DNA of 64,000 bases from Anisodus tanguticus (taxonomy: Eukaryota; Streptophyta; Magnoliopsida; Solanales; Solanaceae): positions 34,928,383 to 34,992,382 of the forward strand of contig CM067546.1 in the NCBI GenBank assembly GCA_034509755.1, written 5' to 3'. The notes under the pieces are model-generated. The model was not told where the DNA came from. It made no database searches and worked only from the letters and a program-made list of their open reading frames with translations. This document shows positions 1 through 12,120 of this stretch, one piece after another; within the stretch, counting starts at the first letter, position 1; every line of letters begins with the position of its first letter. The position numbers were made by a program, and so were the translations under genes.

Positions 1-241
1 CGATTTTTGTTTTTTTGGCCCTCACCTTCAAAACCCTAGGGTTTTCTACAAACCATAATACTAAACCACTTCAACACAAACCCTAAACTACACCATCCCC
101 TCACCCGTCGGCCCTCGTTTTTTCATCTCTCTTTCACCCTTTTTTTCACAAACCCTAGCCGACACTTAGGGTTCTCCAAATTAATTTCACCAAACACAAA
201 ACACTGTTCTCTTCTTATTTTTGGTCTTGTTTTGTTTGTAG

Positions 242-1060
242 CATGGAGAAACTATGGGCGAAAAATAAAACTTCAATCCTGCTCTTACCGTCAAGAACGT
301 TATTTCCATAACACTTGAAATGGAAAAAGGGCAATACACCTCTTGGGCGGAATTGTTCAAAATTCATTTCTGCGCTTATGAGGTAATAGACCATATCATC
401 CCTTTCGAGTCATCATCGGACACCCATCGGTGGACAAAAAGCTATGGTCCTGTTTAGACGCTATAGTCCTTCAATGGATTTATGACACTATATCAAACGA
501 TCGTTTACATACCATACTAGAGCCGAACTCTACGGCTCAGCAGGCGTGGGAACATTTACAAAACATATTTCAAGATAACAAACTTTCTAGGGCCATATAT
601 CTCGAACACCAATTTACTAATGTTAAATTGGATGACTTCTCCAACGTTTCCGCCTATTGTCAGGAATTGAAGGTGCTTGCAGACCAACTATCCAACGTTG
701 GTTCGCTGGTCACAAATGAAAGGCTGGTCCTTCAATTAATTACCGGATTGAATGAACAATATGATGAAGTCGCTACATTATTCAACAGAGCAATCCATTG
801 CCTCCATTCTACGAGGCTCGATCGAGGTTGATTCTTAAAGAAATACGAAAAGTAAAATAGGCATCCTCTGGAGCAGTGAACGCCGGAACCGCCCTCGTTT
901 CCACAGATTTTCAACAACAAAATTCTGGTTCGGCTAGCGGCGGAAATCGAAACAATAATGGTAAAAAACATGGCTCAAACCGTAATAATAACAAAGGAAA
1001 AATAATGGTGGAAAGGAACGGGGCAGGGGTGGCGGGAAGCCAGCACCGGTAGCAACCAAA
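242..1060 (+). pseudogene. copia gag (UBN2/Retrotran_gag type), broken
   Basis: Gag forms the capsid of the cytoplasmic virus-like particle. The reading frame can be followed from an ATG near 243 through a leader that has lost frame to a long open stretch at 430-831. That stretch carries the family signature: a region reading LQWIYDTI, then SRAIYLEHQF, QLSNVGS and LVLQLITGLNEQYDE. It stops at about 829, just before the LxExRR helix seen in intact relatives; the sequence after it still reads as a Gly/Asn-rich tail in another frame. At least one frameshift lies upstream of 430. It aligns residue by residue with the better-preserved gag at 43818-44579. It is not a working gene. Confidence 0.85.
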
Positions 1061-1216
1061 CTGGGCAGTGGGTCATCAGCAATCAGTGGAGGCAGTACCC
1101 ACCGTGGGCCTGGACCCCACAGTGGACTGTCCCGTAATTACCGAACCCGACCTCAAATTGGTCCAGGCCCTATTCTTCAAACTGTCAGTCCAGAATCCTC
1201 GGGCCTCGTCCACAAC

Positions 1217-2776
1217 ATGCATTTGCAGCCCGAAGCACTATCCTCTGTTGGCTATGCTCCCACGGATATTGAACAGGCCATGAACAATATGAATTTGAAT
1301 GTTCCAGATGAGTCGTGGTATATGGACACAGGAGCTACGTCTCACATGACGGCATCTCAAGGTAATCTCTCGTCTAATTTTAATATGAGCACTAATAAAA
1401 ATATTATTGTCGGCAGTGAGCAGGAAATTCTAATTCGTGGTATTGGTCAGGTAAATCTACCCCCCCCTCCACACCCTATATTAAAATTGAAAAATGTCTT
1501 ACACGCATCAAAACTAATTAGAAATTTGATATATGTGCGACGTTTTACAACTGACAATAATGTTTCTGTGAATTTTGATCCGTTTGGTTTTTCTGTGATG
1601 GATTTTCAGACGGGGATGCCACTAATGAGATGCAATAGAATGGGGGAGTTATATCCTCTCATGACTGTTTCCAATAATTGCATGACCAACCCATCTACTT
1701 TTATAGCCATTCTCCTACTTTGTGGCACAATCGGTTGGGACACCCGAGAGCACCAGTTTTTGATAATCTTAGGAAGAATACATATATTTCTTATAACAAA
1801 CTTTTGGACTCTTCTGTTTGCCAAGCGTGCGTGCTTGGTAAACATGCTAAACTTCATTTTGCATATTCTACTTCCAGTACTCTTATGCCATTTGATCTGT
1901 TGTTTGAGTTCTGCAAGTCATAAATATTATTTTCTTATTTTAGATGATTATTCAAATTTTCTGTGGACATTTCCATTGGGTATAAATCGCAAACCTATAC
2001 CATTTAAAAATAATTTAGTGTTTTTATCAAAACTCATTTTGAAAAATCCATTAAATATTTTCAATGTGACAATGAGGGGAAATTCATAAATCCCCAATTT
2101 AATATTTTTTGTCACCAAAATGGGATGTCTTTGCGTATTTTATGTCAGTATACATCTCCACAAAATGGGAAAGTCAAAAGAAAAATTCGAACAATTAACA
2201 ATATGATTCGCACTCTCCTTGTGCATTCGTCCACACCACCAATTTTTTGGCACCATACTCTTCAAATGGCCACATATCTTTTAAATATTCTTCCTAATAA
2301 ACTACTCTCTAATGTGTCACTCACACAAATGTTGTATCACCGTCTCCCATCATTTACACATTTACGGGTTCTTGGGTGTTTGTGTTAATCCTTTGTTTCC
2401 ATCTACTACAATTAACAAACTTCAGGCACATTCCACTCCTTGTGTGTTTTTGGGATACCCACAAAATCATAGGGGATATAAGTGTTATGATATGACAAAT
2501 GAGAAACTCAATATTTCTCGTCACATCATTTTTTATGGATCTACATTCCCGTTTACAACATCTCAAGTGGAATCCTTACATTCATATGATTTTCTGGACG
2601 ACGGACTACATCTAATTTTGAGGTATCATCTAAACACTCAAAACAATGTGGGGCTTTCCCAAAAACCGCTGACCCAAACCCAAAATGAGACTGGGCTGGT
2701 CTTAGGAGTAGCGGTCATTCTTCCCTCGGCCTCGGCCCAATCTATCGTTGGATCAGGAAGGCTCAACAAAGGGTAA
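1217..2776 (+). pseudogene. copia protease and integrase, frameshifted
   Basis: The protease active site is intact as WYMDTGATSHMT at about 1314-1350. It is followed by the GAG-pre-integrase region: SVNFDPFGFSV in the 1217-2089 frame, then LWHNRLGHP in the 1678-1923 frame, so a frameshift lies near 1680. The zinc-binding stretch of integrase (CQACVLGKHAKLHF) is at about 1820-1860. The catalytic core is split; the QNGKVKRKIRTINNM signature is at about 2160-2205, and the chromatin-side region (PCVFLGYPQNHRGYKCYD) at about 2440-2495 is in another frame. Integrase would insert the cDNA into the genome, but this copy cannot encode it. Confidence 0.85.
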
Positions 2777-2999
2777 ACTCTACAACCCTACCCGATACAC
2801 AGGCCCAATCCAGTGGCCAAACCGAGCCCACCATTTTGGCCCGAAATCGGTCAACCACCCAGCTACCTCACATACCCGACAACCCAACTGTCCAACCTCA
2901 GACCATTAAAACTCGTGCAATGCACAAAACTTTTTACCTAAGCGTCATTTTAACCTAACCACCTCCATCCAATCATCACCAATACCAAACAATCACAAA

Positions 3000-4514
3000 G
3001 CTGCCTTATCCGACCCGAATTGGAAAGATGCCATGTTAGACGAATCTAATGCGCTTATTAAAAATAAGACATGGGAATTAGTTCCACGTCCATCTAATGT
3101 GAACATAATTCGGTCTATGTGGGTTTTTTGTCATAAAAAGAATTCTGATAGTTCTTTTGCGAGATACAAAGCTCGTCTTGTTGGTGATGGCAGGTTGAAG
3201 TGAATTGTGGTGAAATATTCGGTTCGGTAGTTAAGCCAACAACTATCGGACTATTCTCAGCCTAGCACTTTTAAATCTTGGCCCATTCATCAATTGGATG
3301 TCAAAAATGCATTCTTACACGGCCATTTACAGGAAATAATGTACATGCATCAGCCTTTGGGTTTTCGAGATTATACTCGTCCGAATCATGTTTGCTTGTT
3401 AAAAAAATCCTTATATGATTTGAATCAAGCTCATCGGGCATGGTATAACAGGTTTGCAGGATTTGTTTTCAAATTGGGTTTCTCTCACAGCAAATCTGAT
3501 CAGTCATTGTTCATTTATAGGAAGGGCGCTGACATGGCATATATACTTCTGTATGTCGATGACATTATTCTCACGGCATCATCGACTTCATTTCGCCAGT
3601 CTATTATGTCACTTCTTGCGGCTGAATTTGCAATGAAGGATTTGGGTCCATTGAATTATTTTCTTGGCATTGATGTACCTCAACATCCAGGTGATCTATT
3701 TCTCAGTCAAAAGAAATATGCAGAAGAAATAATTGATAAAGCAAGGATGTCTTCCTGCAAACCATCACATACTCCGGTTGACACAAAGGTGAAATTGAGT
3801 AACTATGCAGGTACTCCATACATCGATCCTACATATTACCGCAGCCTAGCAGGGGCCTTGCAGTATCTGACTTTTACGAGACTCGATATTTCGTATGCGG
3901 TCCAGCAAGTTTGTTTACACATGCATGATTCGAAGGAAGAACATATGGGGGCTCTCAAAAGAATCACGTGGTATGTTAAGGGTACGCTTCATTTTGGTTT
4001 GCATCTATATAAGTCTTCCATCTCGAGTCTCTCATCCTACACCGATGATGATTGGGGTGGCTGCCCGGATACACGTCGTTCCACTTTCGGTTATTGTGTG
4101 TTCTTGGGGGATAATCTTATTTCATGGACATCAAAATGAAAATCCACATTGTCTCGGTCAAGTGTTGAGGCAGAATACCGAGGGGTAGCCAATGTGGTTG
4201 CTGAATCATGTTGGCTTCGTAATCTATTGTTAGAGTTACATTGTCCGATTGAAAAGGCAATCGTTGTCTATTGTGACAATGTGAGTGCGATATACTTATC
4301 TGGTTATCATGTTCAGCATTAGCGCACAAAACACATTGAAATAGATATCTTATTTGTCCGAGAAAATGTTGCTCGTGGACAAGTCCGTGTTCTCCATATA
4401 CCGTCCCGCTATCAGATTGCAGACATCTTCACAAAAGGTCTTCCGCGTGTACTTTTTGATGATTTCAGGGATAGTCTCAGCATCCGTGAACCTCCCGCTA
4501 AGACTGTGGGGGAC
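3000..4514 (+). pseudogene. copia reverse transcriptase and RNase H, partly intact
   Basis: The RT begins near 3025 (SDPNWKDAMLDESNAL-like reading) and is disrupted up to about 3290. From 3294 to 4139 there is a 281-residue open frame containing LDVKNAFLHG-type sequence, the catalytic LLYVDDIILTASS at about 3558-3590 with both YVDD aspartates, and the RNase H start (SYTDDDWGGCPDTRRSTFGY). An in-frame stop at about 4137 interrupts RNase H, and the rest (YCDNVSAIYL, then the C-terminal DIFTKGLP) is readable to about 4490 with one more stop near 4321. The enzyme would copy element RNA into cDNA. It is a pseudogene, although the catalytic core is the best-kept RT in the window. Confidence 0.9.
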
Positions 4515-4745
4515 TGGTAGAATAATTATGGGGCAATCCCATAATTATCTTTAATCTCCATTATTCATGACTATAATTGATATCGTAATATATGTAATTT
4601 AGGAGTATAATCTCATTAGTTAGGATGATTGTAATTAACATCTTATAATTTAGGTAAATTAGATAAGTCTTCCATAAGACTAGCATCTTATGATTGTATA
4701 TATATATATTTTACCATTGGAATAAAATTACTCAAGGAATCAATT
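4515..4745 (+). repeat. 3' LTR of copia element 1 (right end approximate)
   Basis: The LTR begins TGGTAGAATAATTATGG directly after a purine-rich tract (GTGGGGGAC). An AT-rich core near 4697-4711 (TATATATATATATT) could be its TATA region. The end is placed after ACTCAAGGAATCA, but without a 5' LTR this is a guess. Confidence 0.55.
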
Positions 4746-5354
4746 TCCCTATAGATGCTATTTACGATCACTTAGATTCCATTTGTATCGGATCCTAGCT
4801 AAAGCGATTCTCGGATCAAACAAATTATATATCCAAAGAGGAGCATTTAATCGTAGCAAGACCAAAAGAAAAATTCTTCTTCGTTTCATCTAATAAGTAT
4901 TGATTAGGCATGAAATTCTTTAAAAAAAATAAAGAAAACGTTCGACGACACATCTTAAAAGTAGAATTAGAAGTTATAGTCTTAATTTAAATATGCCATA
5001 ATGTTATTGATGTACTAAAAAGCATATTAAAATATAAAAAATTACATTAGAGAGTTTGTACATAGAAGAAGCTAACTTAAAAAAAAATGGACGAATTAAA
5101 AAGAAATAAATTGGGTATGGCGGGGCAATTGCAGTCTTGACTCTGATAAAGACTATACTTAGCTTTTTATCACCTGAATTTTCTTCCTCATATTTGAAGA
5201 TGTGCTCATGCATGCACCTTTAATTTATTTTTTTACCCCTGCCCCTCTTCATGCTCCTTTGGTGATCAAACCCATAGTTTTCGGGTTGGAGGTGGATAAT
5301 GTTTACCATCAGAGCAACCCCTCTTTACTACCACCTTTAGTATAAATCTTTTAT
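4746..5354. other. AT-rich stretch, nothing recognised
   Basis: No reading frame, RNA gene or repeat match was seen here. It separates copia element 1 from the tandem array. Confidence 0.5.
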
Positions 5355-5481
5355 TTATATATATATATATAACTCCATTTTGCATCCATTGGTTGGCAGC
5401 AATTGACATGTCGACCAGCATGGGCAAATCCACATTATAATGAGCGGGTTCAATCAAACCTAATAGTTTCAACTCAGATAT

Positions 5482-6854
5482 TACAATATAGGAGAAACTT
5501 GTTGATATTTACCTGTAATTATTGATTAGAGTGTATGTGAAGACATGTGTCATTAATTCATTAGATCGATACGAATAGGAAGAATCAAGAAAATCAGATT
5601 TGACAATCTACCAATGAAATACCATGGCTGCCCTCTACTCTGGCAGGAAACTATCCTACTTCTCTGAAATGGTCAGTAAAATTATCAACAAGGTTAAAGG
5701 CTTGGCATCTCAAATTCCTCTTTGTTGATGGAAGAACAATACTTACAAAGCAATGTCCTTATGCCTCTTAATGTCCATATTTATATTCTTGATGTTGAGT
5801 CTATCAATTGAAATGTTTGTATCACATTTAGTTGAGTTAACTGTTAAGCATTGAAATTTAGTTGAATTCTAAGTTTGATAAGACTAAGTGAATGAGTTGT
5901 AGGACAAACTAGGTTGAACTTAAATGTCATAACATCCTACATAAAAATCGTAAACAGGCATGAGGATTTGGAGTCGTGTTGGCAAAACACAACAAAAAAA
6001 CATTGTTAGACAAGGTTAAAATGATCTACTTTTGGTTAGTAGTTTCAGATAAAAAAGAGTGTTCATTTAACCTTTATTTTTTGAGTAAAAAAAAAGAGAC
6101 CGCTTACCAAATCAAGAAAGAAATAACCTTATTTTTTTAGATTTCTCCTTATAAAGTGTTAGGTGACAAAATCTCAATACATATTTAATTAAGGGCATTT
6201 TAGTCAAATTATCTATTTTGTCTAGTAGTTAGTATTTTCTTAATGAGTGTACAAATGGCTTAATTGAACACTCTTTTTTGGATCCGGCTCCTCTCCATTT
6301 TTTCCAAGTTCTTACTTGGATGAGAGACACATGACATGGGTTAAAATTAAAGGCTAAGATTTCATTAGCTAATTAAAGGCCTTAACCAAAATATAATAAT
6401 AGATATTCCATATATTTAATCCCAAAATATTTGATAATTCCACAATTATAGCTAAATATTATTTTATCCATACATATATTAAAAGAATTTTTCTCTCCTA
6501 CTTTTTTTACTTTGTTCTCCATTTCCGTACTTCCTCACGATCTATCTTTCATTTTTGTCATCGGTTATGAAATGAGAACATGGACTCCACTTGGATTTGA
6601 AAATCCCGTATTTGGCACGGGTTTCCATGTGGTGCGTGGGGGCAGGGGTGTTTATTTGGTCTGGATGACGGGTGAGGTTGACCGGGCAGGGTATTGGACT
6701 ACCGGGACTGGGTATATGGTCTGTGGGGCAAATCTGGTTTGGTTTATCGGTGGGTTGGGTGGGGACGACGAACTGGGTAGTCCGATGTGGGTGGATGGAC
6801 CAAGTGTCGGTGACAATGACGGGAAAGTGTTGGGAGGAGCATGTGGGGTCCGTT
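5482..6854. repeat. Array unit 1 (A type)
   Basis: A-type markers: GGCATGAGGATTTGG near 5957 and AAAGGCTAAGATTT near 6349. The RT remnant lies at 5590-5775, with an extra T near 5702 that breaks its frame. The antisense copia linker is at about 6575-6853. The spacer is missing at its right end (CCGTTATTACAATATAG). Confidence 0.88.
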
Positions 6855-8227
6855 ATTACAATATAGAAAAAACTTTTTGATATTTACATGTAATTATTGA
6901 TTAGAGTGTATGTGAAGACATGTGTCATTAATTCATTATATCGATAAGAATAGGAAGAATATGGGAAATCAGATTTGGCAATCTTCCAATGAAATACCTT
7001 GGCTGCCCTCTACTCTGGCAGGAAACTATCCTGCTTCTCTGAAATGGTCAGTAAGATTATCAACAAGTTTAAAGGCGGCATCTCAAATTCCTCTCTGTTG
7101 ATGGAAGAACAACACTTACAAAGCAATGTCCTTATTCCTCTTAATGTCCATATTTATATTCTTGATGTTGAGTCTATCAATTGAAATGTTTGTATCACAT
7201 TTAGTTGAGTTAATTGTTAATCATTGAAATTTAGTTGAATTCTAAGCTTGATAAGACAAAGTGAATGAGTTGTAGGACAAACTAGGTTGAACTTAAACGC
7301 CATAACATCCTACATAAAAATCGTAAACATGCATGCGGATTTGTAGTCGTGTTGGCAAAACACAACAAAAAAATAGTGTTAGACAAGGTTAAAATGATCT
7401 ACTTTTGGTTAGTAGTTTCAGATAAAAAAGAGTGTTCATTTAACCTTTATTTTTTGACAAAAAAGATAGTCCACTTACCAAATCAAGAAAGAAATAACCT
7501 TATTTTTTCAGATTTCTGCTTATAAAGTGTTAGGTGACAAAATCTCAATACATATTTAATTAATGACATTTTAGTCAAGTTATCTATTTTATCTAGTAGT
7601 TAGTATTTTCTTAATGAGTGTACAAATGGCTTACTGAACACTCTTTTTTGGGTCCGGCTCCTCTCCATTTTTTCCAAGTTCTTACTTGGATGAGAGACAC
7701 ATGACATGGGTTAAAATTAAAGGCGAAGATTTCATTAGCTAATTAAAGGCCTTAACCTAAATATAATAATAGATATTCCATATATTTAATCCCAAAATAT
7801 TTGATAATTCCACAATTATAGCTAAATATTATTTTATCCATACATCTATTAAAAGAATTTCTCTCTCCTACTTTTTTTTTTACTATGTTCTCCATTTCCG
7901 TACTTCCTCACGGTCTATCTTTCATTTTTGTCATCGGATATGAAATGAAAACATGGACTCCACTTGGATTTGAAAATCCCGTATTTGGCACGGGTTTCCA
8001 TGTGGTGCGTGGGGGCAGGGGTGTTTATTTGGTCTGGATGACGGGTGAGGTTGACCGGGCAGGGTACTGGACTGCCGGGACTGGGCATATGGTCTGTGGG
8101 GCAAATCCGGTTTGGTTTATCAGTGGGCTGGGTGGGGACGACGAACTGGGTAGTCCGATGTGGGTGGATGGACCAAGTGTCGGTGACAATGACGGGAAAG
8201 TGTTGGGAGGAGCATGTGGGGTCCGTT
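6855..8227. repeat. Array unit 2 (B type)
   Basis: B-type markers: CATGCATGCGGATTTG near 7328, TTTCTGCTTATAAAG near 7512 and AAAGGCGAAGATTT near 7721. It ends with the same spacer deletion as unit 1, so its 3' part resembles unit 1 while its 5' and middle parts resemble unit 4. Confidence 0.88.
7949..8226 (-). pseudogene. Antisense copia pol linker captured in array units (unit 2 copy)
   Basis: Read on the minus strand this segment encodes a Pro/Ser-rich linker (GPSTHIGLPSSSSP is clearest in unit 3), then HHMETRAKYGIFKS. The box METRA(Q/K)xGIFK marks the junction between integrase tail and RT in this copia group; element 3 has THRMETRAQHGIFKP at about 46552-46596. Copies lie at about 6575-6853, 9318-9600 and 10805-11036. 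Beyond FKS the sequence leaves copia and enters about 36 bp of the dispersed repeat also present at 12577-12805. The open frame on the opposite strand is fortuitous. Confidence 0.75.
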
Positions 8228-9714
8228 ATTACAATATAGAAAAAACTTTTTGATATTTACCTGTAATTATTGATTAGAGTGTATGTGAAGACATGTGTCA
8301 TTAATTCATTAGATCGATAAGAATATGAATAATCTAGGAAATCAGATTTGGCAATCATCCAATGAAATACCTTGGCTGCCCTCTACGCTGGCAGGAAACT
8401 ATCCTACTTCTCTGAAATGTTCAGTAAGATTATCAACAAGGTTAAAGGTTGGCATCTCAAATTCCTCTCTGTTGATGGAAGAACAATACTTGAAGCAATA
8501 TCCTTATGCCTCTTAATGTCCATATTTATATTCTTGATGTTGAGTCTATCAATTGAAATGTTTGTATCACATTTAGTTGAGTTAATTGTTAAGCATTGAA
8601 ATTTAGTTGAATTCTAAGTTTGATAAGACTAAGTGAATGAGTTGTAGGACAAACTAGGTTGAACTTAAATGCCATAACATCCTACATAAAAATCGTAAAC
8701 AGGCATGAGGATTTGGAGTCGTGTTGACAAAACACAACAAAAAAACAGTGTTAGACAAGGTTAAAATGATCTACTTTTGGTTAGTAGTTCCAGATAAAAA
8801 ATAGTGTTCATTTAACCTTTATTTTTTGACTAAAAAAGAGAGTCCACTTACCAAATCAAGAAAGAAGTAATCTTATTTTTTTAGATTTCTCCTTATAAAG
8901 TGTTAGGTGACCAAATCTCAATACATATTTAATTAAGGGCATTTTAGTCAAATTATCTATTTTGTCTAGTAGTTAGTATTTTCTTAATGGGTGTACAAAT
9001 GGTTAACTGAACACTCTTTTTGGGATCCGACTCCTCTCCATTTTCCCCAAGTTCTTACTTGGATGAGAGACACATGGCATGGGTTAAAATTAAAGGCTAA
9101 GATTTCATTAGCTAATTAAAGGCCTTAACCAAAATATAATAATAGATATTCCATATATTTACTCCCGAAATATTTGATAATTCCACAATTATAGCTAAAT
9201 ATTATTTTATCCATACATATATTAAAAGAATTTCTCTCTTCTTACTTTTTTTACACTGTTCTACATTTCCATACTTCCTCACGATCAATCTTTCATTTTT
9301 GTCATCGAATATTGAATGAGAACATGGACTCCACTTGGATTTGAAAATCCCGTGTTTGGCATGGGTTTCCATGTGGTGCGTGGGGACAGGGTGTTTATTT
9401 GGTCTGGATGACGGGTGAGGTTGACCGGGCAGGGTACTGGACTGCCGGGGTTGGGTATATGGTATGTGGGTTAAATCTGGTTTGGTTTATCGGTGGGCTG
9501 GGTGGGGACGACGAACTGGGTAGTCCGATGTGGGTGGATGGACCAAGTGTCGGTGACAATGACGGGAAAGTGTTGGGAGGAGCATGTGGGGTCCGTTGTG
9601 GGTATATATATATATATATATAATTATTAAACTCCATTTTGCATCTATTGGTTGGCAACAATTGACCTGTTATAATGAGCGGATTCAATCAAACCTAATA
9701 GCTTCAACTCAGAT
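8228..9714. repeat. Array unit 3 (A type)
   Basis: A-type markers return: GGCATGAGGATTTGG near 8701 and AAAGGCTAAGATTT near 9092. It carries the spacer, including a (TA)n run at about 9603-9622, which makes it about 115 bp longer than units 1 and 2. Confidence 0.88.
8338..8515 (+). pseudogene. Non-LTR (LINE-type) RT C-terminal fragment in array unit 3
   Basis: The translation reads IRFGNHPMKYLGCPLYAGRK and continues with a segment matching the post-palm region of plant L1-type reverse transcriptases: a KYLGCPL box, then SYFSEM, a KVKGWHLKFLS helix and the GRTIL turn. The same fragment is at about 5590-5775, 6962-7130, 9827-9990 and 11240-11410 in the other units, with occasional indels. It is about 55 codons out of more than 1000 in an intact ORF2, so it is only a captured fragment. 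This assignment rests on motif recognition, not an alignment search. Confidence 0.7.
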
Positions 9715-11140
9715 ATTGCAATATAGGAATTTTTTTTTGATATTTACCTGTAATTATTGATTAGAGCGTATGTGAAGACATGTGTCATGAATTCATTAGA
9801 TCGATACGAATAGGAAGAATCTAGGAAATCAGATTTGGCAATCTACCAAATACCTTGGCTGCCCTTTACTCTGGCAGGAAACTATCCTACTTCTTTGAAA
9901 TGGTCAGTAAGATTATCAACAAGGTTAAAGGCTGGCATCTCAAATTCCTCTCTGTTGATGGAAGAACAATACTTACAAAGCAATTTCCTTAGTGCCTCTT
10001 AATGTCCATATTTATATTCTTGATATTGAGTCTATCAATTGAAATGTTTGTATCACATTTAGTTGAGTTAATTGTTAATCATTGAAATTTAGTTGAATTC
10101 TAAGCTTGATAAGACAAAGTGAATGAGTTGTAGGACAAACTAGGTTGAACTTAAACGCCATAACATCCTACATAAAAATCGTAAACATGCATGCGGATTT
10201 GTAGTCGTGTTGGCAAAACACAACAAAAAAATAGTGTTAGACAAGGTTAAAATGATCTACTTTTGGTTAGTAGTTTCAGATAAAAAAGAGTGTTCATTTA
10301 ACCTTTATTTTTTGACAAAAAAGATAGTCCACTTACCAAATCAAGAAAGAAATAACCTTATTTTTTCAGATTTCTGCTTATAAAGTGTTAGGTGACAAAA
10401 TCTCAATACATATTTAATTAATGACATTTTAGTCAAGTTATCTATTTTATCTAGTAGTTAGTATTTTCTTAATGAGTGTACAAATGGCTACTGAACACTC
10501 TTTTTTGGGTCCGGCTCCTCTCCATTTTTTCCAAGTTCTTACTTGGATGAGAGACACATGACATGGGTTAAAATTAAAGGCGAAGATTTCATTAGCTAAT
10601 TAAAGGCCTTAACCTATATATAACAATAGATATTCCATATATTTAATCCCAAAATATTTGATAATTCCACAATTATAGCTAAATATTATTTTATCCATAC
10701 ATATATTAAAAGAATTTCTCTCTTCCTACTTTTTTTACTCTGTTTTCCATTTCCGTACTTCCTCACGGTCTATCTTTCATTTTTGTCATCGGATATTGAA
10801 TGCGAAGATGGACTCCACTTGGATTTGAAAATGCAGTGTTGGCACGGGTTTTCATGTGGTGCGTGGGGGCAGGGGTGTTTATTTGGTGGGTATATGGTAT
10901 GTGGGGTAATTATGGTCTGGATTTATCGGTGGGTTGGATGGGGACGATGAACTGGGTAGTCCGATATGGGTGGATGGACCAAGTGTCGGTGACAATGACG
11001 GGAAAGTGTTGGAAGGAGCATGTGGGGTCCGTTGTGGGTATATATATATATATATTAAACTCCATTTTGCATCCATTGGTAGGTAGCAATTGACCTGTTA
11101 TAATGAGCGGGTTCAATCGAACCTAATAGCTTCAACTCAG
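9715..11140. repeat. Array unit 4 (B type)
   Basis: B-type markers: CATGCATGCGGATTTG near 10184 and AAAGGCGAAGATTT near 10576, matching unit 2 closely. The antisense copia linker at about 10805-11036 has an internal deletion relative to the other units. The spacer with its TA run follows. Confidence 0.88.
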
Positions 11141-12120
11141 ATAATATAGGAATTTTTTTTGATATTTACCTGTAATTAGTGATTAGAGCGTATGTGAAGA
11201 CATGTGTCATGAATTCATTAGATCGATAAGAATAGGAAGAATCTAGGAAATCAAATTTGACAATCTACCAATGAAATACCTTGGTTGCCCTCTACTCTGG
11301 CAGGAAACTATCTTACTTCTACAGTAAGATTATCAACAAGGTTAAAGATTGGCATCTCAAATTCCTCTCTGTTGATGGAAGAACAATACTTACAAATCAA
11401 TGTCCTTATGCCTCTAAATGTCCATATTTATATTCTTGATATTTAGTCTATCAATTGAAATATTTGTATCACATTTAGTTGAGTTAACTGTTAAGCATTG
11501 AAATTTAGTTGAATTCTAAGTTTGATAAGATTAAGTGAATGAGTTGTAGGACAAACTAGGTTGAACTTAAATGCCATAACATCCTACATAAAAATCGTAA
11601 ACATGGATGAGGATTTGGAGTCGTGTTGGCAAAACACAACTAAAAAACAGTGTTAGACAGGGTTAAAATGATCCACTTTTGGTTAGTATCTACTATACTC
11701 TTTTCAGATAAAAAAGAGTGCTCATTTAACCTTTATTTTTTTAGTAAAAAGGAGAGTCCACTGACCAAATCAAGTAAAGAAATAACCTTATTTTTTTCAG
11801 ATTTGTCCTTATAAAGTGTTCGGTGCCCAAATCTCAATACTTATTTAATTAAGGACATTTTAGTCAAATTATTTATTTTGTCTAGTAGTTAGTATATTTT
11901 TAATGGATGTGCAAATGGCTAACTGAACACTCTTTTTGAGATCCGGCTCCTCTCCATATTTCCCATGTTCTTACTTGGATGAGAGACACATGGCATGGGT
12001 TAAAATTAAAGGCTAAGATTTCATTAGCTAATTAAAGGTCTTAACCATGATTAGATAATAGATATTCCATATATTTACTCCTAAAATATGTCATAATCCC
12101 ATGAATTTGGCTACTAAGTT
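11141..12120. repeat. Array unit 5 (A-like, truncated)
   Basis: It follows A-type variants (GATGAGGATTTGGAGTC near 11605 and AAAGGCTAAGATTT near 12009) but is the most diverged copy. Similarity fades after the TATTCCATATATTTACTCC motif, so the antisense copia linker is absent. Confidence 0.85.

Larger units (their letters stand above)
1..4745 (+). mobile_element. Ty1/copia retrotransposon 1, decayed, 5' LTR outside window
   Basis: In order on the + strand there are a UBN2-type gag, an aspartic protease, a GAG-pre-integrase and integrase core, reverse transcriptase and RNase H. That order (integrase before RT) defines Ty1/copia. Each domain is broken by stops or frameshifts. The window opens in the untranslated leader, so the 5' LTR and primer-binding site are not visible. 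A purine-rich tract at about 4507-4513 precedes the 3' LTR. The gag tail is Gly/Asn-rich and no CCHC knuckle is visible, as in element 3 (43.7-48.4 kb) and the 12.8-kb fragment, which belong to the same group. The right end is approximate because there is no second LTR to compare. Confidence 0.9.
5355..12120. repeat. Head-to-tail tandem array, about 4.8 units of about 1.4 kb
   Basis: The block beginning near TTACAATATAG recurs at 5482, 6855, 8228, 9715 and 11141 (spacings 1373, 1373, 1487 and 1426). Each unit runs: a leader with TGTATGTGAAGACATG; a fragment of non-LTR RT coding sequence; about 700 bp of AT-rich DNA; and about 270 bp of copia pol linker in antisense. A spacer with a TA run and CTCCATTTTGCATC precedes unit 1 and follows units 3 and 4, but is deleted by the same junction between units 1/2 and 2/3. 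Unit 5 loses similarity near 12120. No unit encodes a plausible protein. Confidence 0.93.

Noticed and set aside
9395..9688. Minus-strand 97-codon frame with an IYIYIYIYP run
   Set aside because: It translates a (TA)n microsatellite and the copia linker; the run is a repeat artefact.
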